64,000 nt of DNA, from contig NC_014817.1 in assembly GCF_000175215.2 (NCBI RefSeq), forward strand, positions 896,501 through 960,500, read 5' to 3'. The position numbers and the translations under genes were made by a program. Every line of letters begins with the position of its first letter. Positions within the stretch are counted from its first letter, which is position 1. The notes under the pieces were generated by a model. It saw nothing but the letters and a program-made list of their open reading frames with translations. It ran no database searches and was not told where the DNA came from. This stretch comes from Asticcacaulis excentricus CB 48 (GTDB lineage: Bacteria > Pseudomonadota > Alphaproteobacteria > Caulobacterales > Caulobacteraceae). This document shows, piece after piece, positions 9,144 through 18,038 of the stretch.

Positions 9144-9698
9144 ATGTCCAGCCCTAAGCTCATCGCCATTTCCGGTTCGCTGCGCAAAGCGTCCTACACG
9201 ACGGCCCTGCTGCGAACCTTGGCGGCCAATGCCCCGGCCGGTGTCGAGATTGAAGTCGCCGAAGTGGCCGATATTCCCGTCTACAATCAGGACCTGGATG
9301 TCGAGCCCTATCCGGAAGGCGTGGCGCGTCTGCGGGCTCAGGTTCTGGGGGCAGACGGAGTGCTGATCGGCAGCCCGGAGTATAACTACGCCATGCCGGG
9401 GTCGATCAAGAACCTGCTAGACTGGCTGTCGCGCCCGTATGGCAAGGCGGCGTTGGCGGGCAAGCCGGCCCTGATTATAACCACCTCTCCGGCCTCGACC
9501 GGCGGTGTGCGGGCGCAATCGCAGATTCGTGGCACTCTGGCGGCCATTGGCGCACATCCGCTGGGCGGCGCTGAGGTGGTCGTTCCCTTTATCGACAAGA
9601 AGACCACCGACGGTGTGTTTACGGATGAAGGCACGCTGAGCTTTATCGAAGCTCAGGTCAGACGCCTAGTCGATGAGATCGAGGTGCGTAAGACCTAA
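9144..9698 (+). CDS. NAD(P)H-dependent FMN reductase (ChrR/YieF type)
   Basis: This 184-residue flavodoxin-like protein carries the phosphate-binding loop GSLRKASYTTALL near the N-terminus and SPEYNYAMPGSIKNLLDWLS at about 80-100, the FMN-binding signature of the NADPH-dependent FMN reductase family. Members reduce quinones, chromate or azo compounds with NAD(P)H in the cytoplasm. Length is normal. It is divergent from the metal transporter gene, with about 140 bases between them. The natural substrate is unknown. Confidence 0.92.
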   Translation: MSSPKLIAISGSLRKASYTTALLRTLAANAPAGVEIEVAEVADIPVYNQDLDVEPYPEGVARLRAQVLGADGVLIGSPEYNYAMPGSIKNLLDWLSRPYGKAALAGKPALIITTSPASTGGVRAQSQIRGTLAAIGAHPLGGAEVVVPFIDKKTTDGVFTDEGTLSFIEAQVRRLVDEIEVRKT

Positions 9699-9708
9699 GA
9701 GTTTTCGG

Positions 9709-9999
9709 CCACGAAACCCACGAAAAGGCTGCCCCATTTGCATTGCCTGCAGGACCCGGACCTTCCTTCATGTGGCAAGCCGAAGTGAGGGGCGCTACGC
9801 GCCGCAGGGGGGGCGAACCACAGATTATACAGATGGTACAGATTGGCGCCGCGCGCCCATACTGTTGAGGCAAGCACGGATAGTCTGCGAAATCTGTGGT
9901 TTCTATAAATCTTGGTCGGCAAGTATAACACCTGATAAATCAGGCGCAGACCTGTGCTACAGGCTCCCGTTTGTGCTTCTTGTGTTTTCCGTGGCCAGT
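9709..9999. repeat. Nested inverted repeats in a 305-base gap
   Basis: The space between 9699 and 10003 holds no gene. Its inner arms are AACCACAGATT (9816-9826) and its exact complement AATCTGTGGTT (9891-9901). Its outer arms, GGCCACGAAACCCACGAAAA near 9709 and TTCTTGTGTTTTCCGTGGCC ending near 9995, are also roughly complementary. The CCACGAAA-CACGAAA pattern recurs near 61092. This looks like a dispersed non-coding repeat able to fold into a long hairpin. Confidence 0.55.
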
Positions 10000-10003
10000 A
10001 CTT

Positions 10004-10588
10004 TTAAACCAGCCGCACTGACTTTGCGCCGGATTCGTTCAGCAGCAGAAACAGGTCGACGACCGCCTTGGGCGGGGCCGAGCCGAAGTCGATGCGGAAC
10101 TGCCCGTCTTCGAAGCGGAAGCTATGCAGCACATTAGCCAGCGCTTCACGGTGTTCGTCCTCGCCTTCGCGCGGCGTGATCCAGTCTTCAAACCACACCT
10201 GCAAATCGGCCTTTGACGGCAAGGCCACGTCGCTCAACACCACCACATCGTCCCAACGTAGGCGCTCAATCACCACATCCATGCCGGTAATCGTCACCGT
10301 AATCGGCTTGAAGCTCAACATCCGCGAAGGCTCAAAGCGCACGACGCGCGGGTCAGCGTCGGTGATCAGATAATCGGCCACCAGGAGACCCTCAAACAGG
10401 GCCGCGTCATCGGCCTCCAGAAGCACTTCCGGCTCTCCGGCATTGCCCGCCATGCGGTGATTTTCAATAAACGAGCGATATTGCTCAAGGTAATGCGTAC
10501 GCGCCTGCTGGAGAAAATTCACCAGAGGCCGCAGCCCATGTTGGGTGTAGCGTTCAGATTCGGAACCGGTAGTGGCCTGTGAGGTCAT
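10004..10588 (-). CDS. Hypothetical protein, 194 residues
   Basis: I do not recognise this family. The product is acidic and soluble, with no signal peptide or membrane segment, and has a regular mix of predicted strand and helix segments. Codon use matches neighbouring genes. Its first 35 bases overlap the end of the DUF1287 gene on the same strand, so the two are probably co-transcribed and translationally coupled. No ribosome-binding site stands out at the chosen ATG, and a later start inside the overlap cannot be excluded. Confidence 0.65.
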   Translation of the reverse strand: MTSQATTGSESERYTQHGLRPLVNFLQQARTHYLEQYRSFIENHRMAGNAGEPEVLLEADDAALFEGLLVADYLITDADPRVVRFEPSRMLSFKPITVTITGMDVVIERLRWDDVVVLSDVALPSKADLQVWFEDWITPREGEDEHREALANVLHSFRFEDGQFRIDFGSAPPKAVVDLFLLLNESGAKSVRLV

Positions 10589-11159
10589 GGATAAACAACT
10601 GGTCTTCCTGCTTCGGTCCGCGACCGATATTATGAATGACCTGATACCGGTTCCGGCTCAGAAAGGCCAGATGATCCGAAACAATCATGATGTGCGGTCG
10701 GCGTATGCCGATGACGCGACAGGTCACAAGGTCTCCCGGCCTATAGTCTTCAGGCCTCTGGCTAACCGGCAGAACCGTACCAAAGCGCTGGAAAAAGACC
10801 TGAAGATTGAGCACCCGGCGATGATCAATGTTGCGATCGGGCTGTTTAAGGCCCCACAGGTTGGGATAGAGGCGAAAATGCGCCTGCATATCCTCGTGCA
10901 CAAGTTTTTGGAGGTCGATTCCGATGGCCCGATAAGCTCGGATGACCACATCGGTGCATACGCCTTTGTCCGACGCGACATCCCCCATCGGGTAAGGGAT
11001 CCGTGTATAGGCGGGATCATAGGTCACACGCTGATGCGTCTGGTCATAAGCCGCCTTAAGGAAGCGCGCAGACAGTGATCTTACCTGCGCCCTTGCCACA
11101 CCCGGCAGCCATAGGCCCGCCACACCCGCTATACTTTTCCGACGACTGATCACCGTCAA
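10554..11159 (-). CDS. DUF1287 domain protein, exported
   Basis: The 201-residue protein begins with a twin-arginine-like leader (ISRRKSIAGVAG, then a site after ARA), so it is probably exported to the periplasm. The remainder matches my knowledge of DUF1287: DKGVCTDVVIRAYRAIGIDL contains the invariant cysteine, and DRNIDHRRVLNL follows. The fold is thought to be related to NlpC/P60-like hydrolases, and a cell-wall role is possible but unproven. It is first in a two-gene unit with the hypothetical gene that overlaps its 3' end. Confidence 0.85.
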   Translation of the reverse strand: MTVISRRKSIAGVAGLWLPGVARAQVRSLSARFLKAAYDQTHQRVTYDPAYTRIPYPMGDVASDKGVCTDVVIRAYRAIGIDLQKLVHEDMQAHFRLYPNLWGLKQPDRNIDHRRVLNLQVFFQRFGTVLPVSQRPEDYRPGDLVTCRVIGIRRPHIMIVSDHLAFLSRNRYQVIHNIGRGPKQEDQLFIHDLTGHYRFRI

Positions 11160-11170
11160 AAATCGGACCC

Positions 11171-11296
11171 TTACCGCGTCGATTTATCCAGCGCTTCACC
11201 GACCGACTCGATATCGCGGCCGACGCCCTTGATGGTGTTACAGGCCGACAGCACCGGTAAAATGGCGATCAGCGACAGAATGACGAGACGCTTCAT
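11171..11296 (-). CDS. Entericidin-type small lipoprotein
   Basis: A 41-residue peptide starts MKRLVILSLIAILPVLSAC, a lipoprotein signal with lipobox LSAC, followed by NTIKGVGRDIESVGEALD. The post-cysteine pattern NT..G.G.DI...G is that of the entericidin A/B family of small stress-linked outer-membrane lipoproteins. It lies just downstream of no obvious partner and ends a few bases before the DUF1287 gene starts on the same strand. Confidence 0.85.
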   Translation of the reverse strand: MKRLVILSLIAILPVLSACNTIKGVGRDIESVGEALDKSTR

Positions 11297-11406
11297 GTTA
11301 GGCAATCCTTCTCAAAAACAGGACAGATCCGAGACGGTTAATCCGAAGCTGTCGCGCTGGCAATGAAAGAGTCATGCCGGAAGATAGGGGCAAAATAAAG
11401 AAGCCA

Positions 11407-11613
11407 TCAATGGCTGTGGAACAGGCTCAGCTTTTCGGGCGCCTTGCGCTCCCACAGATATTCATGCAGCGGGAACACCAGGGTCTGCACCACCGGCTCA
11501 ATCAGGCCGATGCCGAGCGCAATCGCCCAGTTACCGGTCAGGACAAAGGCGACGGTCGAAGCGACCAGAACGTGAATGGTCCCGTAGGACAGGGTTTTGG
11601 CAATCAAACGCAT
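11407..11613 (-). CDS. DUF2061 small membrane protein
   Basis: This 68-residue protein has two hydrophobic segments (about residues 10-28 and 29-48) separated by a short GNW turn, and ends in HEYLWERK. The pattern KTLSYGTIHVLVASTVAFVLTG and IEPVVQT fits DUF2061, a family of two-helix inner-membrane proteins often linked to sulfate assimilation genes in other bacteria. No such genes are adjacent here. Function unknown. Confidence 0.85.
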   Translation of the reverse strand: MRLIAKTLSYGTIHVLVASTVAFVLTGNWAIALGIGLIEPVVQTLVFPLHEYLWERKAPEKLSLFHSH

Positions 11614-11771
11614 GACGGGTCTCCTGTGGAGCGATCTCCGGTGTGCTGTGAGAATAGGCGCGGAGGGCGTAAGAGGGAAATTGATCCTCTTTGAGTTTTC
11701 GATAAATAAGAATTATTCTCAATTCCGAAACCCCTCTTGCCTGCAAGGGTGCGGCGAGATTAAGGACGGGT

Positions 11772-12986
11772 ATGATCGCCTCCCCTTCTATCGCCGTGAT
11801 CGGCGCCGGCCCCGCGGGGCTGATGCTGGCCGAACGCCTCAGCGCCGCGGGCGTCCGGGTCGATATCTATGACCGCATGCCCTCGGTAGCGCGTAAGTTT
11901 CTGATGGCCGGGCGAGGCGGGCTGAACCTCACTCATTCCGAACCTCTGGCGGCCTTTATTGGGCGCTATGGCGCACAGGCGGCGGTGCTGAAGCCCGTCA
12001 TTGAGGCCTTTCCGCCCAGGGCCTTGCGCGACTGGGCCGACGGACTTTGTGCTGACACCTTTGTCGGGACTAGCGGGAGGGTCTTCCCAAAGGCGTTAAA
12101 GGCCTCGCCCCTGCTGCGCCAATGGCTGACGCGACTGGAAGCAAAGGGGGTCCGCTTTCATCAGCGCCACACATGGACCGGGTGGGACGGATCGGCTTTG
12201 ATGTTCGACCATATGGGCCAAAGCGTGCGCGTCGCAGCCGATGTGACCGTGCTGGCGCTGGGCGGAGCCAGTTGGCCAAGGCTGGGGTCGGACGGCGGCT
12301 GGACCCGCTTGTTGAACGAAAATGGCGTGCCCGTCGCGCCCTTGCGCCCGGCCAATATGGGTTTTCGAGTCAGTTGGAGCGCCCTGCTCCGCGACAAATT
12401 CGCAGGGGAGGCGCTGAAAAACGTTGCCCTGACCTTTGACGGCCGCACGCGCAAGGGCGAATTAATGCTAACCCGCGACGGGGTCGAAGGCGGGCTGATC
12501 TACGCCTTTGCCGCCGCCTTGCGCGACGCCATCGAGCGTAAGGGCGCGGCGATGGTGTCGTTAGATCTCAAGCCCGAATGGTCGGAGGCGCAAATACAGA
12601 ACCGCCTGTCGCGCGGAGCCAAAAACGACAGTCTGAGCAATCGCTTACGGAAGACTCTGAACCTGACCCCGGCGCAGATTGCGGTGCTGCGCGAAGGCGA
12701 TCAGCCGGTCACTCCGCCCCTGATTCCAAGTCTTATCAAAGCCGTCCCGCTGACTCTGATCGGGGCGCAGGGACTGGAGCGCGCCATTTCGAGCGCCGGC
12801 GGTATCCGCTTCGACGCGCTGACGGCGGATTACGAACTGAAGGCCCTGCCGGGTGTCTATGCCATCGGCGAAATGCTCGACTGGGAGGCCCCGACCGGCG
12901 GTTACCTGCTTCAGGCCTGCTTCAGTCAGGCCGTGTGGACAGCCGAGGCGATTTTACAAAAAAGCAATAAATCGCATAGCGTTTGA
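11772..12986 (+). CDS. TIGR03862-type FAD-dependent oxidoreductase
   Basis: The 404-residue protein begins with an FAD-binding Rossmann motif, IGAGPAGLMLAERL, and has GRGGLNLTHSEP at about 50-60. C-terminally it has YAIGEMLDWEAPTGGYLLQACFSQA, the signature of the HI0933/BaiN-like flavoprotein group, TIGR03862 subgroup. The family is broadly conserved but its reaction is not established. The chosen ATG lies eight residues before the Rossmann motif. The gene appears to be transcribed alone. Confidence 0.9.
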   Translation: MIASPSIAVIGAGPAGLMLAERLSAAGVRVDIYDRMPSVARKFLMAGRGGLNLTHSEPLAAFIGRYGAQAAVLKPVIEAFPPRALRDWADGLCADTFVGTSGRVFPKALKASPLLRQWLTRLEAKGVRFHQRHTWTGWDGSALMFDHMGQSVRVAADVTVLALGGASWPRLGSDGGWTRLLNENGVPVAPLRPANMGFRVSWSALLRDKFAGEALKNVALTFDGRTRKGELMLTRDGVEGGLIYAFAAALRDAIERKGAAMVSLDLKPEWSEAQIQNRLSRGAKNDSLSNRLRKTLNLTPAQIAVLREGDQPVTPPLIPSLIKAVPLTLIGAQGLERAISSAGGIRFDALTADYELKALPGVYAIGEMLDWEAPTGGYLLQACFSQAVWTAEAILQKSNKSHSV

Positions 12987-13238
12987 ATTTAACGTCACTG
13001 CTTTTACGATTCCCCCCCGTGTTCCACCGCACACATTGGCGCTTCCTTTTCTCACCGTATGCAGTGAAAGAAAAACAGCTCTTCAGGTGCGTTTCCCAAG
13101 GGCGGCAGGCGTCCCGTAAAAGTCTCTTTTCAATGAAGCTATAGACATAGGTGTCAAAAAAGGTCTGCTCTCGCAGTTTCTTGAGAGAGGCCAGACACCG
13201 GACGATATGACCGCGCGTGTCCGCCGTTTGCAGGGACG

Positions 13239-13391
13239 TTAGACGTTTTGCCGCATACGCTCTGCCACACCTTGAGTCGATACGGTGCGACTGTGGCCAC
13301 AGCCTGAAACCACATCTTCATTAAGCCCTAGATAGCCCCCAACCGCCCCAATACAAAGTGCCGCCCCTGTCGCAATACGCTTTGATGTCAT
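13239..13391 (-). CDS. Possible small membrane peptide, 50 residues
   Basis: The ATG begins one base after the stop codon of the epimerase-like gene upstream on the same strand, suggesting translational coupling. The peptide starts MTSKRIATGAALCIGAVGG, a single glycine-rich hydrophobic segment, followed by a hydrophilic tail with one cysteine. I do not recognise a family. It could also be a chance frame. The 250 bases beyond it (12987-13238) have a minus-strand open frame without a usable start. Confidence 0.3.
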   Translation of the reverse strand: MTSKRIATGAALCIGAVGGYLGLNEDVVSGCGHSRTVSTQGVAERMRQNV

Positions 13392-13392
13392 G

Positions 13393-14232
13393 TCATTCAC
13401 CGAACTCCGGCTTGAAAATCCCCGGCCCATAGCCGAAATCGCGCGTTGCCGCAGAGTGGTCAAAGACCAGATCTGTATTCATGCGCAAAGCCATTTGCAC
13501 ATTGCCTTTGAGCGCCGAACCGGGCCGCAGAACGCCCAACACACCGAAGCCCAGTCGCCACGCCCCTTCCGGCAGGCTGAGGATATGCGCCGGTTTACCT
13601 TTAGAGGCAAATATCCGCGCCACCATATCCCGATAGCTGAGCGTCTCCCCACCTGACAAGTTGTAGGCGCGGTCGGCCGTCGCCTCGGTGGAAAGCACGT
13701 CCACAGCGGCTTTGGCCAGATCACGGGCATGGACCGGCTGCCGCAGACCCGACGCTGGTCCGCACACCGGAAATACCCCCAGCCGGTCAATGGTGGTGGC
13801 GATGCGGCTAATGTTCTGATCGCGGCCTTCATCATAGATTAAGGTCGGCCGCAGGACCGTCCAGTCCACGTCGTGCGTGGCGCAAAAGGCTTCGATACGC
13901 GCCTCGGCTTCACTCAGAAGTTCGACGACATAGCGTTCCTCTGGCTGCGGCGAATACGTCTTTGAAAAGCGTGAGGTCGAGGAAAAGGCGACGAGGCGCT
14001 TCATGCCCTGCGCCCACAAAACTTCTAGCACGGACTCGGTAATCAGCCAGAGGGGCGAGGTGACAATCACGTGCGCAAAGCCATCGCCTTCAAAGGCCTG
14101 CGGGTGCATCAGATCAAGGAACAGGTCATTAGCCTGTTTTGGCTTTCGCGTCGTGAATGCGGCCTGCGGTACGATGTCGCGCAGCCTTTGCCCCACAAGG
14201 CTTGTCGCACCGATGATCAGTCTTTGGGTCAT
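13393..14232 (-). CDS. NAD-dependent epimerase/dehydratase-like protein
   Basis: The 279-residue protein starts with a nucleotide-binding motif (LIIGATSLVGQRL) of the extended short-chain dehydrogenase or NAD(P)-binding group. It then shows VAFSSTSRFSK, LRPTLIYDEGRDQNI and HARDLAKAAVDVL, all typical of NAD-dependent epimerase/dehydratase relatives. The YxxxK catalytic pair is not obvious, so it may be an atypical reductase. The substrate is unknown. Confidence 0.8.
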   Translation of the reverse strand: MTQRLIIGATSLVGQRLRDIVPQAAFTTRKPKQANDLFLDLMHPQAFEGDGFAHVIVTSPLWLITESVLEVLWAQGMKRLVAFSSTSRFSKTYSPQPEERYVVELLSEAEARIEAFCATHDVDWTVLRPTLIYDEGRDQNISRIATTIDRLGVFPVCGPASGLRQPVHARDLAKAAVDVLSTEATADRAYNLSGGETLSYRDMVARIFASKGKPAHILSLPEGAWRLGFGVLGVLRPGSALKGNVQMALRMNTDLVFDHSAATRDFGYGPGIFKPEFGE

Positions 14233-14246
14233 GCGGCTCCTTATCC

Positions 14247-14273
14247 TATCTCCCCAGTTTTACTGGGGAGATA
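14247..14273. repeat. Palindromic repeat in a 379-base gap
   Basis: TATCTCCCCAGT-TTT-ACTGGGGAGATA is a perfect hairpin with 12-base arms directly upstream of the epimerase-like gene. Its core is shared with the repeat at 1796. The rest of 14233-14611 contains further repeat-like GC-rich segments (GGGGAGGAGGACC, CACCTCCCCAAAGCCCC) and no convincing gene. The promoter of ubiD must lie here but no clear site is seen. Confidence 0.6.
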
Positions 14274-14611
14274 TAAAAAGCTGTGACACGTCCTTTTTCC
14301 TCATGCAAGCCGCAGGACGGAACGCCCTTCTCCTCCCTGTCGCGAAGCGATGGGGAGGAGGACCCTGAAGTAGTGGAACGGGGTGACTCTACCGAACACC
14401 TCCCCAAAGCCCCTTGAGGTGGGGCACAGCTAAAAACCGCGCCAAGCCCGGATTCAGAGTCGTCCCCCTCCATCCTTTAACTTCGGCAAAATCCAACTCG
14501 CCATTTTGCCGCGCAAGGAACAGAGATCGGCCGGCCCGACCAAGAGCCCCTTGCGGGCGTCGCCTCATCGGCCTATGTCTCGCAGCCGTATTCTCAACAA
14601 GAGTCACGGTC

Positions 14612-16144
14612 ATGAGCGCCTACAAATCCCTACGAGATTTCATCACCAAGCTCGAACGCGAAGGCGAGCTGGTGCGGGTCACGGACCCCGTCTCCACCCA
14701 CCTCGAAATGACCGAGATCCAGACCCGTCTTCTCGCTGAAAAAGGCCCGGCTGTGCTGTTTGAAAATGTCATTCTGCCCGATGGCTCAAAGTCCGACATG
14801 CCCGTGCTGGTCAACCTGTTCGGGACCGTCAAGCGCGTGGCCATGGGCGTCACCCTCGAAGGCAAGGACCGTACCAATCCGCAGGACCTGCGCGAAGTGG
14901 GTGAGCTTCTGGCCTTCCTGCGGCAACCCGAACCGCCGCGCGGGTTCAAGGACGCGCTTAGCATGCTGCCGCTGGCCAAGACGGTGATGGGGATGCGCCC
15001 AAAAACCGTCAACAAAGCCCCGGTACAGGAAGTGGTGCTGACGGGTGATCAAATCGACCTGACGCGCCTGCCGGTGCAGGGCTGCTGGCCCGGCGAGCCG
15101 GCGCCTCTGATCACCTGGGGCCTTGTGGTCACCAAGGGGCCATCAGAAGCCCGCGAAGATGATTTCAACCTCGGTATTTATCGCATGCAGGTTTTGGGAA
15201 AGGATCGCGCCATCATGCGCTGGCTGGCCCACCGCGGCGGGGCGCAGCATCACGCCCGCTGGAAAAAGGCCAAAAAGAAGGAGCCCCTGCCCGCCTGTGT
15301 GGTGCTGGGGGCCGATCCGGGCACCATCCTCGCCGCCGTGACGCCGGTGCCCGATACGCTCAGCGAGTATCAATTCGCAGGGCTGCTGCGCGGGGCCAAG
15401 GCGGAGCTGGTGCCCGCCAAGACCGTCCCGTTGATGGTGCCCGCAGAAGCCGAAATCGTCCTGGAAGGCCATGTACTGCTCGATGACTATGCCGACGAAG
15501 GCCCCTATGGCGACCACACCGGCTATTACAATTCGGTCGAAAAATTCCCGGTGTTTCAGGTGTCGGCCATCACGCGGCGTAAGCAGCCCATCTATCTCTC
15601 GACCTTCACCGGCCGTCCGCCCGATGAGCCGTCCGTGCTGGGCGAAGCCTTAAATGAGGTATTTATCCCACTGATTCGTCAGCAGTTTCCGGAGATTGTC
15701 GATTTCTGGCTGCCGCCCGAAGGGTGTTCTTATCGCATCGCCGTCATTTCGATGAAGAAGGCTTATCCAGGCCACGCTAAGCGCGTGATGATGGGCGCGT
15801 GGTCGTATCTGCGGCAGTTCATGTACACCAAGTGGCTGATCGTCGTAGACGACGACATCAACTGCCGCGACTGGAAAGACGTGATGTGGGCGATTTCGAC
15901 GCGCATGGACCCGGCGCGCGACATCACGCTGATTGAAAACACGCCAATCGACTATCTCGACTTCGCCTCACCGGAAAGCGGTCTGGGGTCGAAGATCGGC
16001 CTTGACGCCACCAACAAGTGGGAGCCGGAAACCCACCGCGAATGGGGCGAAAAACTCTATATGGAACAGGACGTCATCGACCGCGTTAGCGAAAAATGGG
16101 CGGCGATGGGCCTGCCCGGAACGGGCAAGCCCATCTGGAATTAG
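14612..16144 (+). CDS. ubiD: UbiD-family decarboxylase
   Basis: UbiD uses prenylated FMN to decarboxylate 3-octaprenyl-4-hydroxybenzoate in ubiquinone synthesis. The 510-residue protein opens SAYKSLRDFITKLEREGELVRV, as known UbiD proteins do. It contains the conserved DEGPYGDHTGYY region and a C-terminal segment with PIDYLDFASPESGLGSKIGL, which carries the metal and prFMN-binding acidic residues. Length is normal. The start at 14612 follows a short GC-rich leader, and the frame is open upstream without similarity. UbiX, which makes the cofactor, is not in the window. Confidence 0.95.
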   Translation: MSAYKSLRDFITKLEREGELVRVTDPVSTHLEMTEIQTRLLAEKGPAVLFENVILPDGSKSDMPVLVNLFGTVKRVAMGVTLEGKDRTNPQDLREVGELLAFLRQPEPPRGFKDALSMLPLAKTVMGMRPKTVNKAPVQEVVLTGDQIDLTRLPVQGCWPGEPAPLITWGLVVTKGPSEAREDDFNLGIYRMQVLGKDRAIMRWLAHRGGAQHHARWKKAKKKEPLPACVVLGADPGTILAAVTPVPDTLSEYQFAGLLRGAKAELVPAKTVPLMVPAEAEIVLEGHVLLDDYADEGPYGDHTGYYNSVEKFPVFQVSAITRRKQPIYLSTFTGRPPDEPSVLGEALNEVFIPLIRQQFPEIVDFWLPPEGCSYRIAVISMKKAYPGHAKRVMMGAWSYLRQFMYTKWLIVVDDDINCRDWKDVMWAISTRMDPARDITLIENTPIDYLDFASPESGLGSKIGLDATNKWEPETHREWGEKLYMEQDVIDRVSEKWAAMGLPGTGKPIWN

Positions 16145-16205
16145 GAGGGGCTATGCAGGGGGGTATAGCTCCTTCTGTTTAGCATCACGGCGGTGATCGG
16201 CAACA

Positions 16206-16586
16206 GTGTTTTGCCTTTACCGATCTCGGCTGGCGGCTCTCAGAATCTCCGAAAGAAAACTATCCGGAGATTTTTTACGCCGTCTATTCCTTTCCGACTT
16301 CTTTGCCGCTTCTTTTCGACGCCTGCTGTCCTCGAAAAGCCAAAGACCACAGACTAAGCCTTGGCTTGCCGCGAATGCAAAACTGCTCGGATTGGGTCTG
16401 CTAAGCCTGTTGTTTGCACTACCGTTTAATAGGAAATGGTCGCTCATGCAGTCAGTGGGACAAGTCATTATCGACTGTTATATTTTTATCGCCTACCCGC
16501 TTTATTTCTATTTGACTGCACGCGGGATCAGGCAGATTTGGCGTTTTCAGGTGTCAAATCTGCGACCTGCATCGCCTCGTCATTGA
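16206..16586 (+). CDS. Possible small membrane protein
   Basis: A 126-codon frame from a GTG at 16206 encodes a basic N-terminus followed by two hydrophobic stretches (LLGLGLLSLLFALPF and VIIDCYIFIAYPLYFYL). The two-helix layout is protein-like, but base composition is lower in GC than neighbours and no family is recognised. The real start may be much later, for example the ATG at 16446. Treated as doubtful. Confidence 0.3.
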   Translation: MFCLYRSRLAALRISERKLSGDFLRRLFLSDFFAASFRRLLSSKSQRPQTKPWLAANAKLLGLGLLSLLFALPFNRKWSLMQSVGQVIIDCYIFIAYPLYFYLTARGIRQIWRFQVSNLRPASPRH

Positions 16587-16674
16587 CTGGCTAGGCCTGT
16601 CGATCTGGAAACGCCTCTCCTACCTGTGCCGACAGCATGGGTTGGATAAAGTGCGCAATGTCCTCTGAAAAAGC

Positions 16675-16830
16675 TTATCTGGCGCCCCGTGTGGATGTCG
16701 GAAGGTCTATGGGGATACTGACTTTCGCCAGCACAAAGAGGGCAAGGAGAAAAGCTATCACCGCTAAAATCAGGAAAAGCCAATTTCTGTTTTTCTTCAG
16801 CATCCCCGCCAGCCTCTGTTGAGCAAACAT
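16675..16830 (-). CDS. Small single-pass membrane protein, 51 residues
   Basis: A clean minus-strand frame starts at ATG 16830. The product begins MFAQQRLAGMLKKNRN, a basic amphipathic start, followed by a hydrophobic helix (WLFLILAVIAFLLALFVLAK) and a short polar tail ending in TRGAR. This positive-inside, single-helix layout is typical of real small membrane proteins. No family is recognised. Confidence 0.5.
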   Translation of the reverse strand: MFAQQRLAGMLKKNRNWLFLILAVIAFLLALFVLAKVSIPIDLPTSTRGAR

Positions 16831-17406
16831 TTTATATCTCAACATCTTGTCGAGTAAATATCCGGATGGATTGCGGCGGGGCTATATCCTCCCTGTCGCC
16901 TCAGGGATGGGGTATAGCGCAGTAGAAGTATAGCTCTCGCCAGTGATGGCCGCACAGCAAGGCGGAGGGGGATTGCGCCGTTGGTAGTCACATACATGGT
17001 GCTTTGGAAATACGCACCTCATGAGCCAGTGTACATGCCTCTTCCGAGTCATCGCCCTGCGTCCGCTGACTGCGTTCGCATCCACTCGCGCGGGCGGCCT
17101 AGTCCACACGGTAAAGCCAAAGGGAGGACGGTGAGCCCGACTTTTTGTACGGTGTACCCTCGGGCCATTTGCCATGCGCACGGCGCGCTCCTCGCACATC
17201 TGGGCTTGTTTTCGGCTAAGCCCTTTGACCACTCGCCGTGCAGAGCGGCAGAGGGCGTTGCCTGTGGTTTCGCCTCTTCTGTCGGTTGGGGGCCTGTCTC
17301 TCTCCCTCATAGTGGTGCCTTTCTCCTCGGCTGCAAGCCCTTCAGGGCGCAACGGTGGATCAGCGCGAGTAAGACGCGACTCAGCGGGCGTTTCGCAGGG
17401 CATCGC
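16831..17406. other. Region without a supported gene
   Basis: A 173-codon minus-strand frame (16882-17403) crosses this stretch, but its translation is rich in Arg, Pro and Cys, has no domain-like pattern and resembles an out-of-phase reading. Near 16870-16925 a palindromic CCTCCCTGTCGCCTCAGGGATGG stretch resembles other intergenic repeats in the window. Nothing further is seen. Confidence 0.4.
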
Positions 17407-17826
17407 CTAGTTGACTGGCTTCGATTTCGTCTTCCGCGGCGGCGTGTAGAGAGCCCGCAACATCCGCTCGACGGCCATGATGGCGAGGGCGGCGCGACCA
17501 ATCTCTACGGCCTTGGCGGGGGTCGTCGCGGTTTCGAACACGATCAAAATCTGTTCGGCGAGACGCATCAGGCGGCGATGGGTAGCGGTGTAAGCGTCAG
17601 GGGTGTAGGGGCGATCTGCTTCATAGCCTGAGCATGACAGCGGTTCACGCAGCGGGAACAGATTGTGAGAAAATGCGTTTAAGTGTTTGAAATTGTGTAT
17701 GTCGCAGCGGGGACAGATTTTGGGGCCGTCGTAGACAAGGTTTACAAGTCGGCCCAATCGCAAAGTGTTATGAGCTGGTTCCTGGACGAGCCACCATTGA
17801 GGCGGGGCCAAGGGGGAGGAGCCCAT
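17407..17826 (-). CDS. Hypothetical protein; only the C-terminal half looks coding
   Basis: The last 70 codons read YTPDAYTATHRRLMRLAEQ and then IVFETATTPAKAVEIGRAAL and IMAVERMLRALY, amphipathic helices with natural alpha-proteobacterial codon use. The N-terminal half, including a Cys-rich segment, is less protein-like, so the real start may be a later codon or the gene may be frameshifted. No family is recognised. Confidence 0.3.
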   Translation of the reverse strand: MGSSPLAPPQWWLVQEPAHNTLRLGRLVNLVYDGPKICPRCDIHNFKHLNAFSHNLFPLREPLSCSGYEADRPYTPDAYTATHRRLMRLAEQILIVFETATTPAKAVEIGRAALAIMAVERMLRALYTPPRKTKSKPVN

Positions 17827-18008
17827 GCCCGGTTAGGGGCGAAACATCAGCTGGATCATTATGTTTCTTCCAGAAATCAGAATGATCTAGCGAATGATGT
17901 CTGAGGGAATCGTTCCACTCCATCACTCTCGTCATACGACACCCGCAAGACGCGGACAAATTCCATAAAAAACCCATTCACGACTGGACAAGCGTTTTCA
18001 AAATAATA

Positions 18009-18025
18009 TTATTGTCTGACAATAA
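18009..18025. promoter_or_regulatory. Perfect operator palindrome upstream of GH2 gene
   Basis: TTATTGTCTGACAATAA is a perfect 17-base palindrome centred on 18017, ending just before the ribosome-binding site AAGGGAGG of the GH2 gene. A possible promoter is TGGACA at 17985-17990 with TATTAT at 18007-18012 (16-base spacing), so the palindrome would overlap the -10 box and the transcript start. Related sites occur at 34716, 41706 and 52401. The symmetry and TTGTC-N-GACAA core suit a GntR-family repressor, and one is encoded at 35658. Confidence 0.7.
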
Positions 18026-18038
18026 AAGGGAGGTGCGC

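Noticed and set aside
12987..13238. Minus-strand open frame reading LASLKKLREQTFFDTYVYSF
   Set aside because: It looks protein-like in part but has no convincing start codon or ribosome-binding site and runs into the flavoprotein gene, so it was not called.
16882..17403. 173-codon minus-strand frame
   Set aside because: Its translation is dominated by Arg, Pro and Cys without hydrophobic-core pattern or known motif, so it is probably a chance frame.
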